64,000 nucleotides of DNA from an uncultured Fulvivirga sp. (GTDB lineage: Bacteria; Bacteroidota; Bacteroidia; Cytophagales; Cyclobacteriaceae). Position 1 is the stretch's first letter. Each line of letters starts with the position of its first letter. Shown one piece after another: positions 45,404-54,646 of the stretch. The DNA lies in the NCBI GenBank assembly GCA_947500555.1, contig CANMSE010000003.1:558001-622000 (forward strand), written 5' to 3'. Position numbers and translations under genes: made by a program. The notes beneath the pieces are model-generated. The model was not told the DNA's origin. It saw nothing but the letters and a program-made list of their open reading frames with translations, and made no database searches.

Positions 45404-45449
45404 AGGGGCAATTTAAGAACATTTCATATCTATAAGGGTTAAAAATTTA

Positions 45450-45457
45450 TATATTTG
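45450..45457 (+). promoter_or_regulatory. -7 promoter element of the dehydrogenase gene
   Basis: TATATTTG matches TAnnTTTG and lies 33 bp upstream of the ATG at 45491. No good -33 TTG at 19-21 bp was found. Confidence 0.5.
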
Positions 45458-45490
45458 CGACCCAAAATATAACATCTAAACTATCCTCAA

Positions 45491-46381
45491 ATGAAAAATA
45501 TAGCAGTTATAGGTTCAGGAACTATGGGCAATGGAATTGCACATGTTTTTGCACAAACAGGCTTTAATGTAGCGCTTATTGACGTTTCTCCTGAAGCACT
45601 GGAAAAGGCGGTAGCTACGATCGGCAAAAACCTAGATCGACAAATCAAAAAGGAAGCTATCACTGAGGACGACAAGAAAGCTACATTAGATAACATAACG
45701 ACTTATTCAAAAATGGATGAGGGTGTAAAAGATGCTGAATTAGTGGTAGAAGCGGCTACTGAGAATATTGATCTGAAATTAAAAATCTTCAAGGACCTTG
45801 ACGCTGTTTGTGCTGAAAGTACTATTCTCGCAACCAATACATCATCTATTTCGATAACCAAGATTGCTGCCGTGACTAGTCGGGCTGATAAAGTTATTGG
45901 GATGCATTTTATGAATCCTGTGCCAGTCATGAAGTTGATTGAGGTAATTAGAGGTTATAATACAAGTGACGCGGTTACTAATGAAATAATGGAATTATCA
46001 ATGCAACTGGGTAAAGTGCCAGTTGAGGTTAATGATTACCCTGGCTTTATAGCAAACAGGATCTTGATGCCTATGATAAATGAAGCAATCTATTCATTAT
46101 ACGAGAGTGTTGCCGGAGTAGAAGAGATTGATACAGTGATGAAATTGGGAATGGCACATCCAATGGGACCTTTACAACTCGCTGATTTTATTGGACTTGA
46201 CGTTTGCCTTTCGATATTAAACGTTCTTTATGACGGATTTGGCAACCCTAAATATGCTCCTTGCCCATTGTTAGTTAATATGGTCGAGGCAGGACATAAA
46301 GGAGTTAAGTCTGGCAGTGGCTTCTACAGTTGGGGTCATGGTACTAAAGATTTAATTGTTGCCGACCAGTTTAAAAAATAG
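45491..46381 (+). CDS. 3-hydroxybutyryl-CoA dehydrogenase
   Basis: 296-residue short-form dehydrogenase. The N-terminal NAD-binding fold begins 'IAVIGSGTMGNGIAHVFAQT' with an acidic 'ALIDVSPEAL'; the catalytic His is in 'GMHFMNPVPVMKLIEVI', and the C-terminal helical domain shows 'NRILMPMINEAIYSLYE' and 'GPLQLADFIGLDVCL'. It interconverts acetoacetyl-CoA and 3-hydroxybutyryl-CoA in fatty acid breakdown or butanoate metabolism. Stands alone with its own promoter and terminator. Confidence 0.95.
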   Translation: MKNIAVIGSGTMGNGIAHVFAQTGFNVALIDVSPEALEKAVATIGKNLDRQIKKEAITEDDKKATLDNITTYSKMDEGVKDAELVVEAATENIDLKLKIFKDLDAVCAESTILATNTSSISITKIAAVTSRADKVIGMHFMNPVPVMKLIEVIRGYNTSDAVTNEIMELSMQLGKVPVEVNDYPGFIANRILMPMINEAIYSLYESVAGVEEIDTVMKLGMAHPMGPLQLADFIGLDVCLSILNVLYDGFGNPKYAPCPLLVNMVEAGHKGVKSGSGFYSWGHGTKDLIVADQFKK

Positions 46382-46392
46382 GAGCGTTATTA

Positions 46393-46430
46393 AATAAAAA
46401 AGAGTGACCTGGTAGTCACTCTTTTTTATT
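46393..46430. terminator. Bidirectional terminator between convergent genes
   Basis: A 16-bp stem with a 6-base loop (CTGGTA). The core arms GAGTGAC (46402-46408) and GTCACTC (46415-46421) are flanked by A6 and T6, so the hairpin ends in a U-tract on either strand. It serves both the dehydrogenase gene and the convergent TPR gene. Confidence 0.92.
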
Positions 46431-46442
46431 CTAAGCAAGATC

Positions 46443-47036
46443 TTATTTACAATATCTCTTTATTAGATTTTCTGCTGCTTTGGAACCTAACGACTTGGCA
46501 ATATTCATATCTGTGCAAGCTTTGCTAAACTGTTTTTGATATAACCTCAGTGACCCCCTGGACAAGTAAGCTTCCGCATACTCATTATTAACACTTATTG
46601 CCGAATTATAAGCTTCGAGCGCTTCCACCACATTGCCTAACTTCTGATGTGCCTTACCCTTCAAGGTAAATGCGCTTGAATTTGTTTCATCAAGTTTTAA
46701 TACTTTTTCGGCAAAAAAGATAGTATTCTCATAATCCTTGAGCCTATTATAGTAGTCAACTGTAATACTCAAATGAGCATTAACATTGAGCGGATCCTCC
46801 TTTATAACTTTCCTAAAGTCCTGTAATGCTAATTCATACTTTCCAAGTTCTTCATAAGCACGTCCCCTATTGTAGATGGTCTTTATATCTCGAGGTTCTG
46901 TAGCCAAATAGGCTGAATATGAAGTAATTGCTTTTTCATACTCCCCTTTACTAAAAAAAACATCTCCTTCATTAGAGTTTTCATTTTTGCAGGCCATTCC
47001 GGCAAAAACAAGAATTATAAAACCAAATTTCTTCAT
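46443..47036 (-). CDS. TPR lipoprotein
   Basis: 197-residue lipoprotein with signal peptide 'FGFIILVFAGMAC' and about four tetratricopeptide repeats ('GEYEKAITSYSAYLATEPRD', 'GKYELALQDFRKVIKEDPLN'), ending with 'FSKACTDMNIAKSLGSKAAE', a form often seen at the end of such proteins. Likely a periplasmic scaffold. Monocistronic by position. Confidence 0.9.
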   Translation of the reverse strand: MKKFGFIILVFAGMACKNENSNEGDVFFSKGEYEKAITSYSAYLATEPRDIKTIYNRGRAYEELGKYELALQDFRKVIKEDPLNVNAHLSITVDYYNRLKDYENTIFFAEKVLKLDETNSSAFTLKGKAHQKLGNVVEALEAYNSAISVNNEYAEAYLSRGSLRLYQKQFSKACTDMNIAKSLGSKAAENLIKRYCK

Positions 47037-47112
47037 AGTATTTCAAAAAAATTAAGCTGCATCAATGTGCCAGGCACTAGATACAGCTTTAACGCTTCAA
47101 AGGTAATGATAT

Positions 47113-47856
47113 TTAAAGAGATTTAAGAAAGTTTTTTACCGAGTTCCAATATCCAGGAGAATCAGCGAATTTTGACCATAGTGCTCTGGAGCCATGGTTC
47201 CCAGAAGATTCTGGCAGATAAAAAGTCTTATTTTCAGAAGGGATGGCAACGTAAATGCTCCACCAACTACTTTTTTCTGATTTAGCGGAGGTAATAAACA
47301 CTGGTTTAAAAATATTGCCCGCATCAGATGTTACAAAATCTCTAGCCTTGCCTTGTGAAACAAAATATTCAGCAGGGGAAAATGCCATAACAGCATCTAT
47401 CTCATTCATTTGACCTGCTAATTTCAATGATAAGGCAGAAGAGTACGAACTACCCCAGACAATTACTTTTCCATCTGTAAGATTATTCTTTGCATACTTT
47501 ACAGCAGCCTTCATATCTGGAATGGCATCTATATACTGAGTAGACTTCATTGCTTTAGCTGCATTCAATTTTGTCATATTAGTAACATTATTGATAGCTC
47601 CTCCAGACCTCAAATCAACTGCTATGCAATTAAACCCAAGAGTATTTAATTCTGGAGCAATTTCAAGATATTCACCACGACTCCAATTAGCTTGATGAAA
47701 AAGTACAATAACAGGAGCTGCTTTCGAATGCGGCATATATGAATCTGCCGTTATTATGATACCATCCTGAGATTTAAAAGTAATTGTCGTCTTCGACTGT
47801 GCCGTAACTACCAAAGTAATAAAGCACAGACTAGCAATGATTAGTGGTTTGATCAT
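47113..47856 (-). CDS. Secreted alpha/beta hydrolase
   Basis: 247 residues from the ATG at 47854-47856 that yields a signal peptide ('MIKPLIIASLCFITLVVTAQ'). The hydrolase core has the first-strand 'APVIVLFHQANWSRGEYLEI', the nucleophile elbow 'VIVWGSSYSSALSL' and the C-terminal His in 'PESSGNHGSRALW'. It resembles the dienelactone hydrolase-like group. Exported, so a periplasmic or surface esterase or peptidase is likely. Substrate unknown. Confidence 0.88.
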   Translation of the reverse strand: MIKPLIIASLCFITLVVTAQSKTTITFKSQDGIIITADSYMPHSKAAPVIVLFHQANWSRGEYLEIAPELNTLGFNCIAVDLRSGGAINNVTNMTKLNAAKAMKSTQYIDAIPDMKAAVKYAKNNLTDGKVIVWGSSYSSALSLKLAGQMNEIDAVMAFSPAEYFVSQGKARDFVTSDAGNIFKPVFITSAKSEKSSWWSIYVAIPSENKTFYLPESSGNHGSRALWSKFADSPGYWNSVKNFLKSL

Positions 47857-47920
47857 AGGTTGAATATATAACAAAAAAAACAGGAGATTATCTCTTTTCC
47901 TGTTTCTAATTTATTAATAT

Positions 47921-48739
47921 TCATTTTATACGACTGGTAACCTTATGCCGTACCTGCTCATAATTCTCGAGTTCAACACTCACATTACCAATGAACATTT
48001 TGGCTTTTATTTTGAGAGGAAGTTTATTTTCATCATCTGATATATAGGCCAAAACTGAATCATCACCATCGAAAAGATCGTTATCTGGAACAACTGGGGC
48101 TATTTTTATTGCATTAAACTTTCCTGCCTTTGTCTTAATTCGTTCCTTCCCTCTGTAGATCAAATCAAGGTCATAAAAGGCATCTTCAAAGAAACCATTG
48201 ACCGTGAACTTATCACCCTTCTTCATTTTGGAGAAATCAACTGTTCTTATGTACATGGCACCAGCCATCATATCCCGAACTCCATCAGGGGCAACATATA
48301 CCTTTGGTTCTTTAAATTTTCCTGTTTTCTTATCAACTACCTTAGCTTCAATTAAATTAACCTTATGATCAAAGCGCACCACTTCATCCTTTTTATAGTT
48401 TCCTTCTCGGATATTACGATATGAAATGTGTGGAACCAATGCCACTGAATCCACATAAGCACCCCAATGATCATTTACTTTGGCTACCCAGTCCACCATA
48501 CCACTTGTTCTACCATAAATGTCTATTTTATAACAATCTCTATGATTGACCTTATAAAATTTATCATCAATGATCATTTCAGCCTCTCCTATAGAAAACA
48601 TGCCAAATTTTATATTGAATTCCAGTTTTTCACCTCGTTGAAAACTGTCATTTTTAATCAAATGGTATTTAGGTTCGTCCTTAAGAACAAAAGATGTTAA
48701 CAAAATGACGAGCACAGGAAGTGTAAATAACTTTTTCAT
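47921..48739 (-). CDS. DUF3108 family secreted protein
   Basis: 272-residue protein with signal peptide 'LFTLPVLVILLTSFVL' and a beta-rich body matching DUF3108 ('ERGEKLEFNIKFGMFSIGEA'-like opening 'RGEKLEFNIKFGMFSIGEAE', and 'FNAIKIAPVVPDNDLFDGDD'). The family is periplasmic, without known activity. Lies 48 bp before dapD on the same strand. Confidence 0.85.
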   Translation of the reverse strand: MKKLFTLPVLVILLTSFVLKDEPKYHLIKNDSFQRGEKLEFNIKFGMFSIGEAEMIIDDKFYKVNHRDCYKIDIYGRTSGMVDWVAKVNDHWGAYVDSVALVPHISYRNIREGNYKKDEVVRFDHKVNLIEAKVVDKKTGKFKEPKVYVAPDGVRDMMAGAMYIRTVDFSKMKKGDKFTVNGFFEDAFYDLDLIYRGKERIKTKAGKFNAIKIAPVVPDNDLFDGDDSVLAYISDDENKLPLKIKAKMFIGNVSVELENYEQVRHKVTSRIK

Positions 48740-48787
48740 AACCGACTTATTTATCTATCAATTATTATCAAAGTAAGTGCCAAGTTT

Positions 48788-49600
48788 TTAGACAGCAACA
48801 TCATTTTCTCTCAAAGCATCATTTAAAGAGGTTTTTTTATCAGTACTCTCTTTCCTCTTTCCTATGATCAAAGCACAAGGTACTTGATAGTTGCCCGCGG
48901 CAAATTCTTTAGTATAAGAACCTGGAATAACTACAGAACGTTCAGGCACATAACCTCTTGTTTCTTTTGGTTTATCTCCTGTAACGTCAATAATTTTAGA
49001 TGAAGCTGTCAAAGTAACATTGGCCCCTAATACGGCTTCTTTACCAATTCTAACCCCTTCTACAACAATACATCTAGAACCAATAAACGCATTGTCTTCT
49101 ATTATTACAGGGGCAGCTTGAACAGGTTCTAAAACTCCTCCTATTCCAACTCCTCCACTTAAATGTACATTTTTACCAATCTGAGCACAACTACCAACAG
49201 TCGCCCAAGTATCAACCATTGTATTTTCATCGACATAAGCTCCAATGTTTACATATGAGGGCATCATAATCACACCATTGCTTAGGAAAGATCCATACCT
49301 TGCTATCGCATGAGGAACCACACGAACACCAAGTTTTGCATAGTTACTTTTAAGGCCAATCTTATCATGAAATTCAAAAGGTCCAAGTTCTATAGTTTTC
49401 ATTTTACGTAATGGAAAATAGAGAATCACTGCCTTTTTTATCCATTCATTGACTTTCCAACCCAGTGTATCAGGTTCTGCTACACGTCTCACCCCTTTAT
49501 CCAGCTCATCAATAGTAGTTTTAATGGCTATTTGCACTTCCTTATCCTTCAGCAATGACCTATCATCCCATGCCTTCTCTATTAATTCTTTTAATTCCAT
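48788..49600 (-). CDS. dapD: Tetrahydrodipicolinate N-succinyltransferase
   Basis: 270-residue trimeric acyltransferase of lysine/diaminopimelate synthesis, converting tetrahydrodipicolinate and succinyl-CoA to N-succinyl-2-amino-6-oxopimelate. The left-handed beta-helix repeats are plain ('GVIMMPSYVNIGAYVDENTM', 'GSCAQIGKNVHLSGGVGIGG') and the family loop 'VLEPVQAAPVIIEDNAFIGS' follows. Full length. Divergent from the glycosyltransferase gene with a 32-bp gap. Confidence 0.96.
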   Translation of the reverse strand: MELKELIEKAWDDRSLLKDKEVQIAIKTTIDELDKGVRRVAEPDTLGWKVNEWIKKAVILYFPLRKMKTIELGPFEFHDKIGLKSNYAKLGVRVVPHAIARYGSFLSNGVIMMPSYVNIGAYVDENTMVDTWATVGSCAQIGKNVHLSGGVGIGGVLEPVQAAPVIIEDNAFIGSRCIVVEGVRIGKEAVLGANVTLTASSKIIDVTGDKPKETRGYVPERSVVIPGSYTKEFAAGNYQVPCALIIGKRKESTDKKTSLNDALRENDVAV

Positions 49601-49632
49601 CTACGATTAATCATTTATACTTATAATTACTT

Positions 49633-50736
49633 GTGGAGCGTCCTAAACTCGTAATTGCATCGATTCTGAAGCCTGTCAACGACACTAGAATGTATGAGAA
49701 GTTTGCTCTTTCGTTAAGCCAAGCAAACAAATATGAAATTAATATCATAGGGTTTTTAACAAAAAATATCCCTGTAGCTGATAATATATTTTTTCACCCT
49801 ATTTTTCACTTTAAAAGGCTAAGCGTAAAAAGACTGTTTGCACCATTGGTTTTCATGAGAAGATTAGTTCAAATCAAACCAAGTGTTATTATCATCACTA
49901 CTCACGAACTACTTATCCCGGCATGTTTTTATGTTATTTTTAATCGGTCTCGTTTGATTTATGATATAAGAGAGAACTATTATAAGAATATAAAATACAC
50001 CAAAGCCTTTCCTACAGGAATAAAACAGCTGCTAGCACTTTGGGTAAGAACTAAAGAATGGTTGACAAAACCTATCATTGAACAGTACCTTCTAGCTGAA
50101 AGGTATTATGCCCTAGAACTACCTTTTATAAAAGGTAAATTCACGATTATCGAAAATAAGGCAATAAAAGCAGCCCTTAAAACACATAAAGACAAGGAAA
50201 GAAAAACAACAGAAACGAGGCTCTTATTTAGCGGAACACTGGCTAGCACGACAGGTGTTTTTACTGCTATAGAAATAGCTAAAAAACTACATGATTTAGA
50301 TTCAAATATCACACTTAAAATCGTTGGATTTTGTGCTCGAAAAGAAGAACTAAAACTCATCAAATATGCGGTTCATAATCATGATTTTATTTCCCTGGTT
50401 GGAGGAGGAAAATTGGTCGATCACACTAGGATAAATCTAGAAATAGACGCTGCTGATTTTGGAATAATTTACTACCCAAAAAATCGTGCGAATGACAATG
50501 CCATTCCAACTAAATTATACGAGTACCTAGGCAGTGAGCTTCCAATAATTACCACTGCTAAATCAAGATATCAGGAACTTGCCAATCCTTACAATGCTGC
50601 AATTTATCTGGACTTCCAATCACCAGATTATGAACGGCTACTTCATAAAATGGAAAATAATACTTTCTATGAAATCAAGCCGGGAAATGAGGTTTTTTGG
50701 CAAAATGAAGAGGCTAAATTATTGCAATTATTATGA
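49633..50736 (+). CDS. Glycosyltransferase (GT4-like)
   Basis: 367-residue cytoplasmic transferase with GT-B layout. It starts at a GTG ('MERPKLVIASILKPVNDTRM') after only 32 bp from dapD. The donor-binding part of the C-terminal fold shows 'TRLLFSGTLASTTGVFTAIE' and the E-x7-E-like 'PTKLYEYLGSELPIITT'. Acts on an unknown sugar acceptor, probably in surface polysaccharide synthesis. No other glycan gene is adjacent. The 277-bp gap to 51013 is very AT-rich and holds the promoter region of the next operon. Confidence 0.85.
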   Translation: MERPKLVIASILKPVNDTRMYEKFALSLSQANKYEINIIGFLTKNIPVADNIFFHPIFHFKRLSVKRLFAPLVFMRRLVQIKPSVIIITTHELLIPACFYVIFNRSRLIYDIRENYYKNIKYTKAFPTGIKQLLALWVRTKEWLTKPIIEQYLLAERYYALELPFIKGKFTIIENKAIKAALKTHKDKERKTTETRLLFSGTLASTTGVFTAIEIAKKLHDLDSNITLKIVGFCARKEELKLIKYAVHNHDFISLVGGGKLVDHTRINLEIDAADFGIIYYPKNRANDNAIPTKLYEYLGSELPIITTAKSRYQELANPYNAAIYLDFQSPDYERLLHKMENNTFYEIKPGNEVFWQNEEAKLLQLL

Positions 50737-50968
50737 TATAATTAATTATGAATCAGATAGTTAAATATTTATGATTCATTTTATAAATGAATCATAAATG
50801 ACACTCATTTTCCACTCAATTTCAACTTACAACTTGTTTTTCCCCTATAATCAGCTGATATAGTATAATAATAAGTCTATTTCGTTTAAATCAATATAGC
50901 CAATAATCTTCTCCTATCAATTTTAAACAAACATTCTATATCTTTTTTAAATTATATTGAAATATATT

Positions 50969-50997
50969 TTTAGATAAGTCTAAATTATCTATTTTTG
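50969..50997 (+). promoter_or_regulatory. DtxR-type operator and -7 element of the metal uptake operon
   Basis: TTTAGA-TAAG-TCTAAA (50969-50984) is a perfect 6+6 inverted repeat close to the DtxR/MntR family half-sites. It is followed at 50990-50997 by TATTTTTG, matching TAnnTTTG, 16 bp before the regulator's ATG. Binding of metal-loaded regulator here would block the promoter. Confidence 0.7.
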
Positions 50998-51013
50998 TAT
51001 AAATATTTCATCA

Positions 51014-51670
51014 ATGCTTAGTTACGCAGAAGAAAATTATCTCAAGACGATCTATCACCTTTCTGAAGAATCGGAAGGTAAAGTCTCAACAAATTCTATT
51101 GCCGATCGACTCGATACTAAGGCTGCTTCAGTCACTGACATGATAAAAAAACTTTCCGCCAAAGGGGTTCTCTCCTATCGGAAATATCATGGTGTTACTG
51201 TTTCTGAAAAGGGTAGAATTGCAGCACTAAAGGTCATTCGAAAACACCGTCTTTGGGAGACTTTTTTAGTGGATAAATTGAAGTTCAATTGGGATGAAGT
51301 TCATGAGGTTGCAGAAGAATTAGAACACATCAATTCTTCTTTGCTTATCAAGCGCTTGGATGAGTTCCTGGCCTACCCAAAATTTGATCCCCACGGGGAT
51401 CCGATTCCTGATGAAAATGGGGAGTTTAAGGAGAAGCCTCAAGTGGCTCTTAACCTTGTAAAAATTGGGTCATCTGGTATCATAGTTTCTGTTAAAGATT
51501 CGAACAATGTTTTCCTTCAATACCTGGATAAAATAGGCGTTTATTTAGGAGCAAAAATCAAGGTCATGGATCAGGTGGAATTTGATGGATCGATGGAAAT
51601 TATGATCGATGGAAAGCGTACAGTATTTATCTCAAAAGAGGTTTCAGAAAATATATGGATAACAGATTAA
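51014..51670 (+). CDS. DtxR/MntR-family metal-dependent repressor
   Basis: 218-residue regulator: winged helix-turn-helix ('YLKTIYHLSEESEGKVSTNS', 'KAASVTDMIKKLSAKGVLSY'), dimerisation/metal domain ('HRLWETFLVDKLKFNWDEVH', 'EVAEELEHINSSLLIKRLDE', 'YPKFDPHGDPIP') and a C-terminal FeoA-like SH3 domain ('LVKIGSSGIIVSVKDSNNVF'). It should bind Mn2+ or Fe2+ and repress uptake. First gene of the operon and overlapping the binding-protein gene by 16 bp. Metal specificity cannot be read from sequence. Confidence 0.94.
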   Translation: MLSYAEENYLKTIYHLSEESEGKVSTNSIADRLDTKAASVTDMIKKLSAKGVLSYRKYHGVTVSEKGRIAALKVIRKHRLWETFLVDKLKFNWDEVHEVAEELEHINSSLLIKRLDEFLAYPKFDPHGDPIPDENGEFKEKPQVALNLVKIGSSGIIVSVKDSNNVFLQYLDKIGVYLGAKIKVMDQVEFDGSMEIMIDGKRTVFISKEVSENIWITD

Positions 51671-52563
51671 TATTATTTGTTTTATTGCTTTTAGGTGCAT
51701 CTTGTAGTTCGGTTGAAAGTACTAGTGACAAACCAATGATTGTCACCACAACCGGGATGATCAAAGATGCGGTCGTCAACATTGTGGGAGATAAAGCTGA
51801 TGTTGTAGCTCTTATGGGCCCAGGAGTAGATCCTCATCTCTACAAAGCAACTCAAGGTGACCTCCAAAAGTTAGCTACCGCTGATGTTATCTTTTACAAT
51901 GGTCTTCACCTGGAAGGTAAGATGGGTGAAGTGTTGGAAAAACTTGGAAGACAAAAACCGGTAGTGGCAGTAGCCTCAAAGATTGATACCTCCCTCCTGC
52001 ATCGGGTTCCACAGTTTAATAATAATTACGACCCGCACATTTGGTTTGATGTTGAGTTATGGCAACATGCAGTAATGGAAATCGGCCGATTTCTGATAGA
52101 ATATGACTCACCTAGTGCTCAAGTATTTGAAATTAATATGAAATCCTATTTAGTTGAGCTTGATTCATTGAATAGTCGAATAAAAGCAGAAATAGCAACT
52201 ATACCTTCCGAACAACGCGTACTCATCACAGCTCATGATGCATTCGGATACTTTGGCGAGGCCTATTCTATAGAAGTAAAGGGACTACAAGGAATTTCTA
52301 CTATCTCAGAATACGGTCTCAGAGATGTGTCTGATCTGGTTAAATTCATTATCGATCGTCAAATTAAAGCAGTGTTTGTTGAGACCTCTGTCTCTGAAAA
52401 AGCCATTAATGCAGTAGTTGAGGGTTGCAGGGCAAAAGGATTTGATGTTAAGATCGGTGGAAACCTCTTCTCTGATGCTATGGGAGAAGAAGAAACTCCA
52501 GAAGGAACTTATATAGGTATGGTCATAGCCAACACTAAAACTATTGTAAGCGCTTTAAAATAG
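51655..52563 (+). CDS. Metal ABC transporter substrate-binding lipoprotein (TroA/ZnuA family)
   Basis: 302-residue lipoprotein with 'LLLLGASC' lipobox. Metal ligands of the family are visible: His in 'GVDPHLYKAT', His in 'NNYDPHIWFDVELW', His in 'ITAHDAFGYF' and the late acidic 'NLFSDAM'. No His-rich loop, which favours Mn2+/Fe2+ over Zn2+ (inference). Captures the ion in the periplasm for the adjacent ABC permeases. Confidence 0.94.
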   Translation: MDNRLILFVLLLLGASCSSVESTSDKPMIVTTTGMIKDAVVNIVGDKADVVALMGPGVDPHLYKATQGDLQKLATADVIFYNGLHLEGKMGEVLEKLGRQKPVVAVASKIDTSLLHRVPQFNNNYDPHIWFDVELWQHAVMEIGRFLIEYDSPSAQVFEINMKSYLVELDSLNSRIKAEIATIPSEQRVLITAHDAFGYFGEAYSIEVKGLQGISTISEYGLRDVSDLVKFIIDRQIKAVFVETSVSEKAINAVVEGCRAKGFDVKIGGNLFSDAMGEEETPEGTYIGMVIANTKTIVSALK

Positions 52564-52568
52564 GTAGA

Positions 52569-53354
52569 ATGATCACTCAAGTAGAGCAACCAATTATCGA
52601 AATCCATGACCTGACAGTTTCTTATGACAAGAAACCTGTTTTGTGGGACATTGATCTTACCCTACCCAAAGGAAAATTAATTGGTATTGTAGGCCCCAAT
52701 GGGGCAGGCAAATCAACACTCATAAAGTCCGTAATGGATTTAGTACCTGCTAGTAGTGGCTATGTAAAGCTGTTTGATCAACCACTGGAAGAGGTACGAA
52801 ATAAAATCAGTTACGTCCCTCAGCGTGAATCGGTGGACTGGGACTTCCCCGCTTCTGCTATGGATGTAGTTTTAATGGGAAGGTATGGAAAGCTTGGCCT
52901 GTTTAAAAGACCGAGGAAATCCGATAAGGAAGTGGCTGAAGAATGTCTTAGGAAGGTGGATATGTATGCGTTTAAAGATAGGCAGATCTCTCAGCTCTCC
53001 GGTGGTCAACAGCAAAGAGTGTTTTTGGCACGTGCCTTGGCTCAGGAAGCGGACCTCTATTTTATGGATGAGCCATTTGCAGGAGTCGATGCAGCAACAG
53101 AGAAAACTATCATCAATATACTTCGGGATATGTCCAATCAAGGGAAAACTATAGTGGTAGTCCATCATGATTTACAATCAGTTACAGAATACTTTGATTG
53201 GCTCATTCTTTTGAATCTGAGATTGGTGGCATGTGGCCCGGTTCAGGAGGTGTTTAACCAAGAGCTGCTGCAAGAGACATATGGTGGAAAGTTGACTTTA
53301 CTTTCTGAAGTCAGTGATCTATTGAAAAAAGAACGATTTCCTAGTAGAGAGTAA
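52569..53354 (+). CDS. Metal ABC transporter ATP-binding protein
   Basis: 261-residue ATPase with Walker A 'GPNGAGKSTLIKSV', signature 'LSGGQQQRVFLARALAQ', Walker B 'LYFMDEPFAGVDA' and the switch His in 'VVVHHDLQS'. Powers uptake through the two permeases of this operon. Six bp after the binding protein and 2 bp before the first permease. Confidence 0.96.
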   Translation: MITQVEQPIIEIHDLTVSYDKKPVLWDIDLTLPKGKLIGIVGPNGAGKSTLIKSVMDLVPASSGYVKLFDQPLEEVRNKISYVPQRESVDWDFPASAMDVVLMGRYGKLGLFKRPRKSDKEVAEECLRKVDMYAFKDRQISQLSGGQQQRVFLARALAQEADLYFMDEPFAGVDAATEKTIINILRDMSNQGKTIVVVHHDLQSVTEYFDWLILLNLRLVACGPVQEVFNQELLQETYGGKLTLLSEVSDLLKKERFPSRE

Positions 53355-53356
53355 CG

Positions 53357-54646
53357 ATGGACAGCTTTTTTGACTTTTTCTCCCTACAAGACCCGAATGT
53401 CAGATTCGTGCTGGTAGGCTCAATTTTAATCACTGCGAGCTCAGCGATAGTAGGCTCGTTTACTTTCCTTAAGAAAAAAGCCTTAGTTGGTGATGCTGTT
53501 GCTCATGCAGTACTTCCGGGTGTATGCCTGTCCTTTCTACTTTATGGAGAAAAGAATCCTTTCATCTTAATTATTGGGGCATTTATTACCGGTTGGTTAG
53601 CATTAGTTCTTATCGATTTTATTAGCGCCAAGTCAAAAATCAAGGAAGATACCGCCATTGGACTCATACTATCAGTATTTTTTGGAATTGGTATTTTCCT
53701 TTTAACCATTATTCAAAAGTCCGGTAACGCTGCTCAGAGCGGACTAGATCAGTTCTTGTTTGGAAAAGCTGCTTCACTAGTAGGTAATGATGTCATTACG
53801 TTCAGCATAGTGGCCATTATTCTGGTTTGCGCTGTTCTATTCTTGTTTAAAGAATTTACCCTGCTTTCGTTTGATGCTGACTTTGCCAATACTATTGGCC
53901 TCCCCATTAGAGGTTTAGAGCTTGTTCTTACTACGCTTACCGTACTCGCTGTGGTTGTAGGTATACAAGCGGTTGGTGTTGTACTCATGGCAGCTATGCT
54001 CATTACCCCAGCCGCTGCAGCTCGATTTTGGACGGAAAAGATTCAAACTATGATTTGGTTGGCGGCAATTTTTGGAGCTTTTAGTGGTATTTCCGGAGCC
54101 TACATTTCTTTTGTAGCCCCTTCTATGCCTACAGGTCCATGGATAGTCATCGTAATTTCCACCATTGCTATACTCTCATTTTTCTTTGCTCCTAGAAGAG
54201 GTATTATCAACCGAGTAATAAGACAACGAAAGATCAAAAATCAGATTGGGGATGAAAACATTCTCAAGGCACTTTATCAACTTGGAGAAGAAGAACGAAA
54301 TTATTTTGACGAACGCAGTATTGAAAACATCCTCTCGAAGAGGCCATTTAATAGCAAATCACTTATAAAAGGATTGAAGAGACTTAGACGTGAAGGCTAT
54401 TTAAAGCTCAAAAACGGCAAGTGGTCTTTTTCAAAATCCGGTAAGAATAAGGGACAACGTGTAGTAAAGCTGCATAGGCTTTGGGAAGTTTATTTAACCA
54501 CTTACTTGCGTATTGCACCAGATCATGTACATGAAGACGCAGATACTATAGAGCATATTTTAACACCAGAACTCGAAGCAAGATTAGAGAAATTGTTGGA
54601 CTACCCTACTCTAGACCCGCATGAGTCGGAGATTCCATATAGGTGA
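53357..54646 (+). CDS. Metal ABC permease fused to a DtxR-like domain
   Basis: 429-residue protein. Residues 1 to about 285 are a standard ZnuB/MntB-type permease ('LVGDAVAHAVLPGVCLSFLL', 'VGVVLMAAMLITPAAAARFW'). The remaining 140 residues are a winged-helix plus DtxR dimerisation domain ('LRREGYLKLKNGKWSFSKSG', 'VVKLHRLWEVYLTTYLRIAP', 'HVHEDADTIEHILTPELEAR', 'YPTLDPHESEIP') very similar to the regulator encoded at 51014-51670. A sensor on the transporter itself is the simple reading. The stop codon TGA is also the first base triplet of the inserted heptad repeat. Confidence 0.9.
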   Translation: MDSFFDFFSLQDPNVRFVLVGSILITASSAIVGSFTFLKKKALVGDAVAHAVLPGVCLSFLLYGEKNPFILIIGAFITGWLALVLIDFISAKSKIKEDTAIGLILSVFFGIGIFLLTIIQKSGNAAQSGLDQFLFGKAASLVGNDVITFSIVAIILVCAVLFLFKEFTLLSFDADFANTIGLPIRGLELVLTTLTVLAVVVGIQAVGVVLMAAMLITPAAAARFWTEKIQTMIWLAAIFGAFSGISGAYISFVAPSMPTGPWIVIVISTIAILSFFFAPRRGIINRVIRQRKIKNQIGDENILKALYQLGEEERNYFDERSIENILSKRPFNSKSLIKGLKRLRREGYLKLKNGKWSFSKSGKNKGQRVVKLHRLWEVYLTTYLRIAPDHVHEDADTIEHILTPELEARLEKLLDYPTLDPHESEIPYR

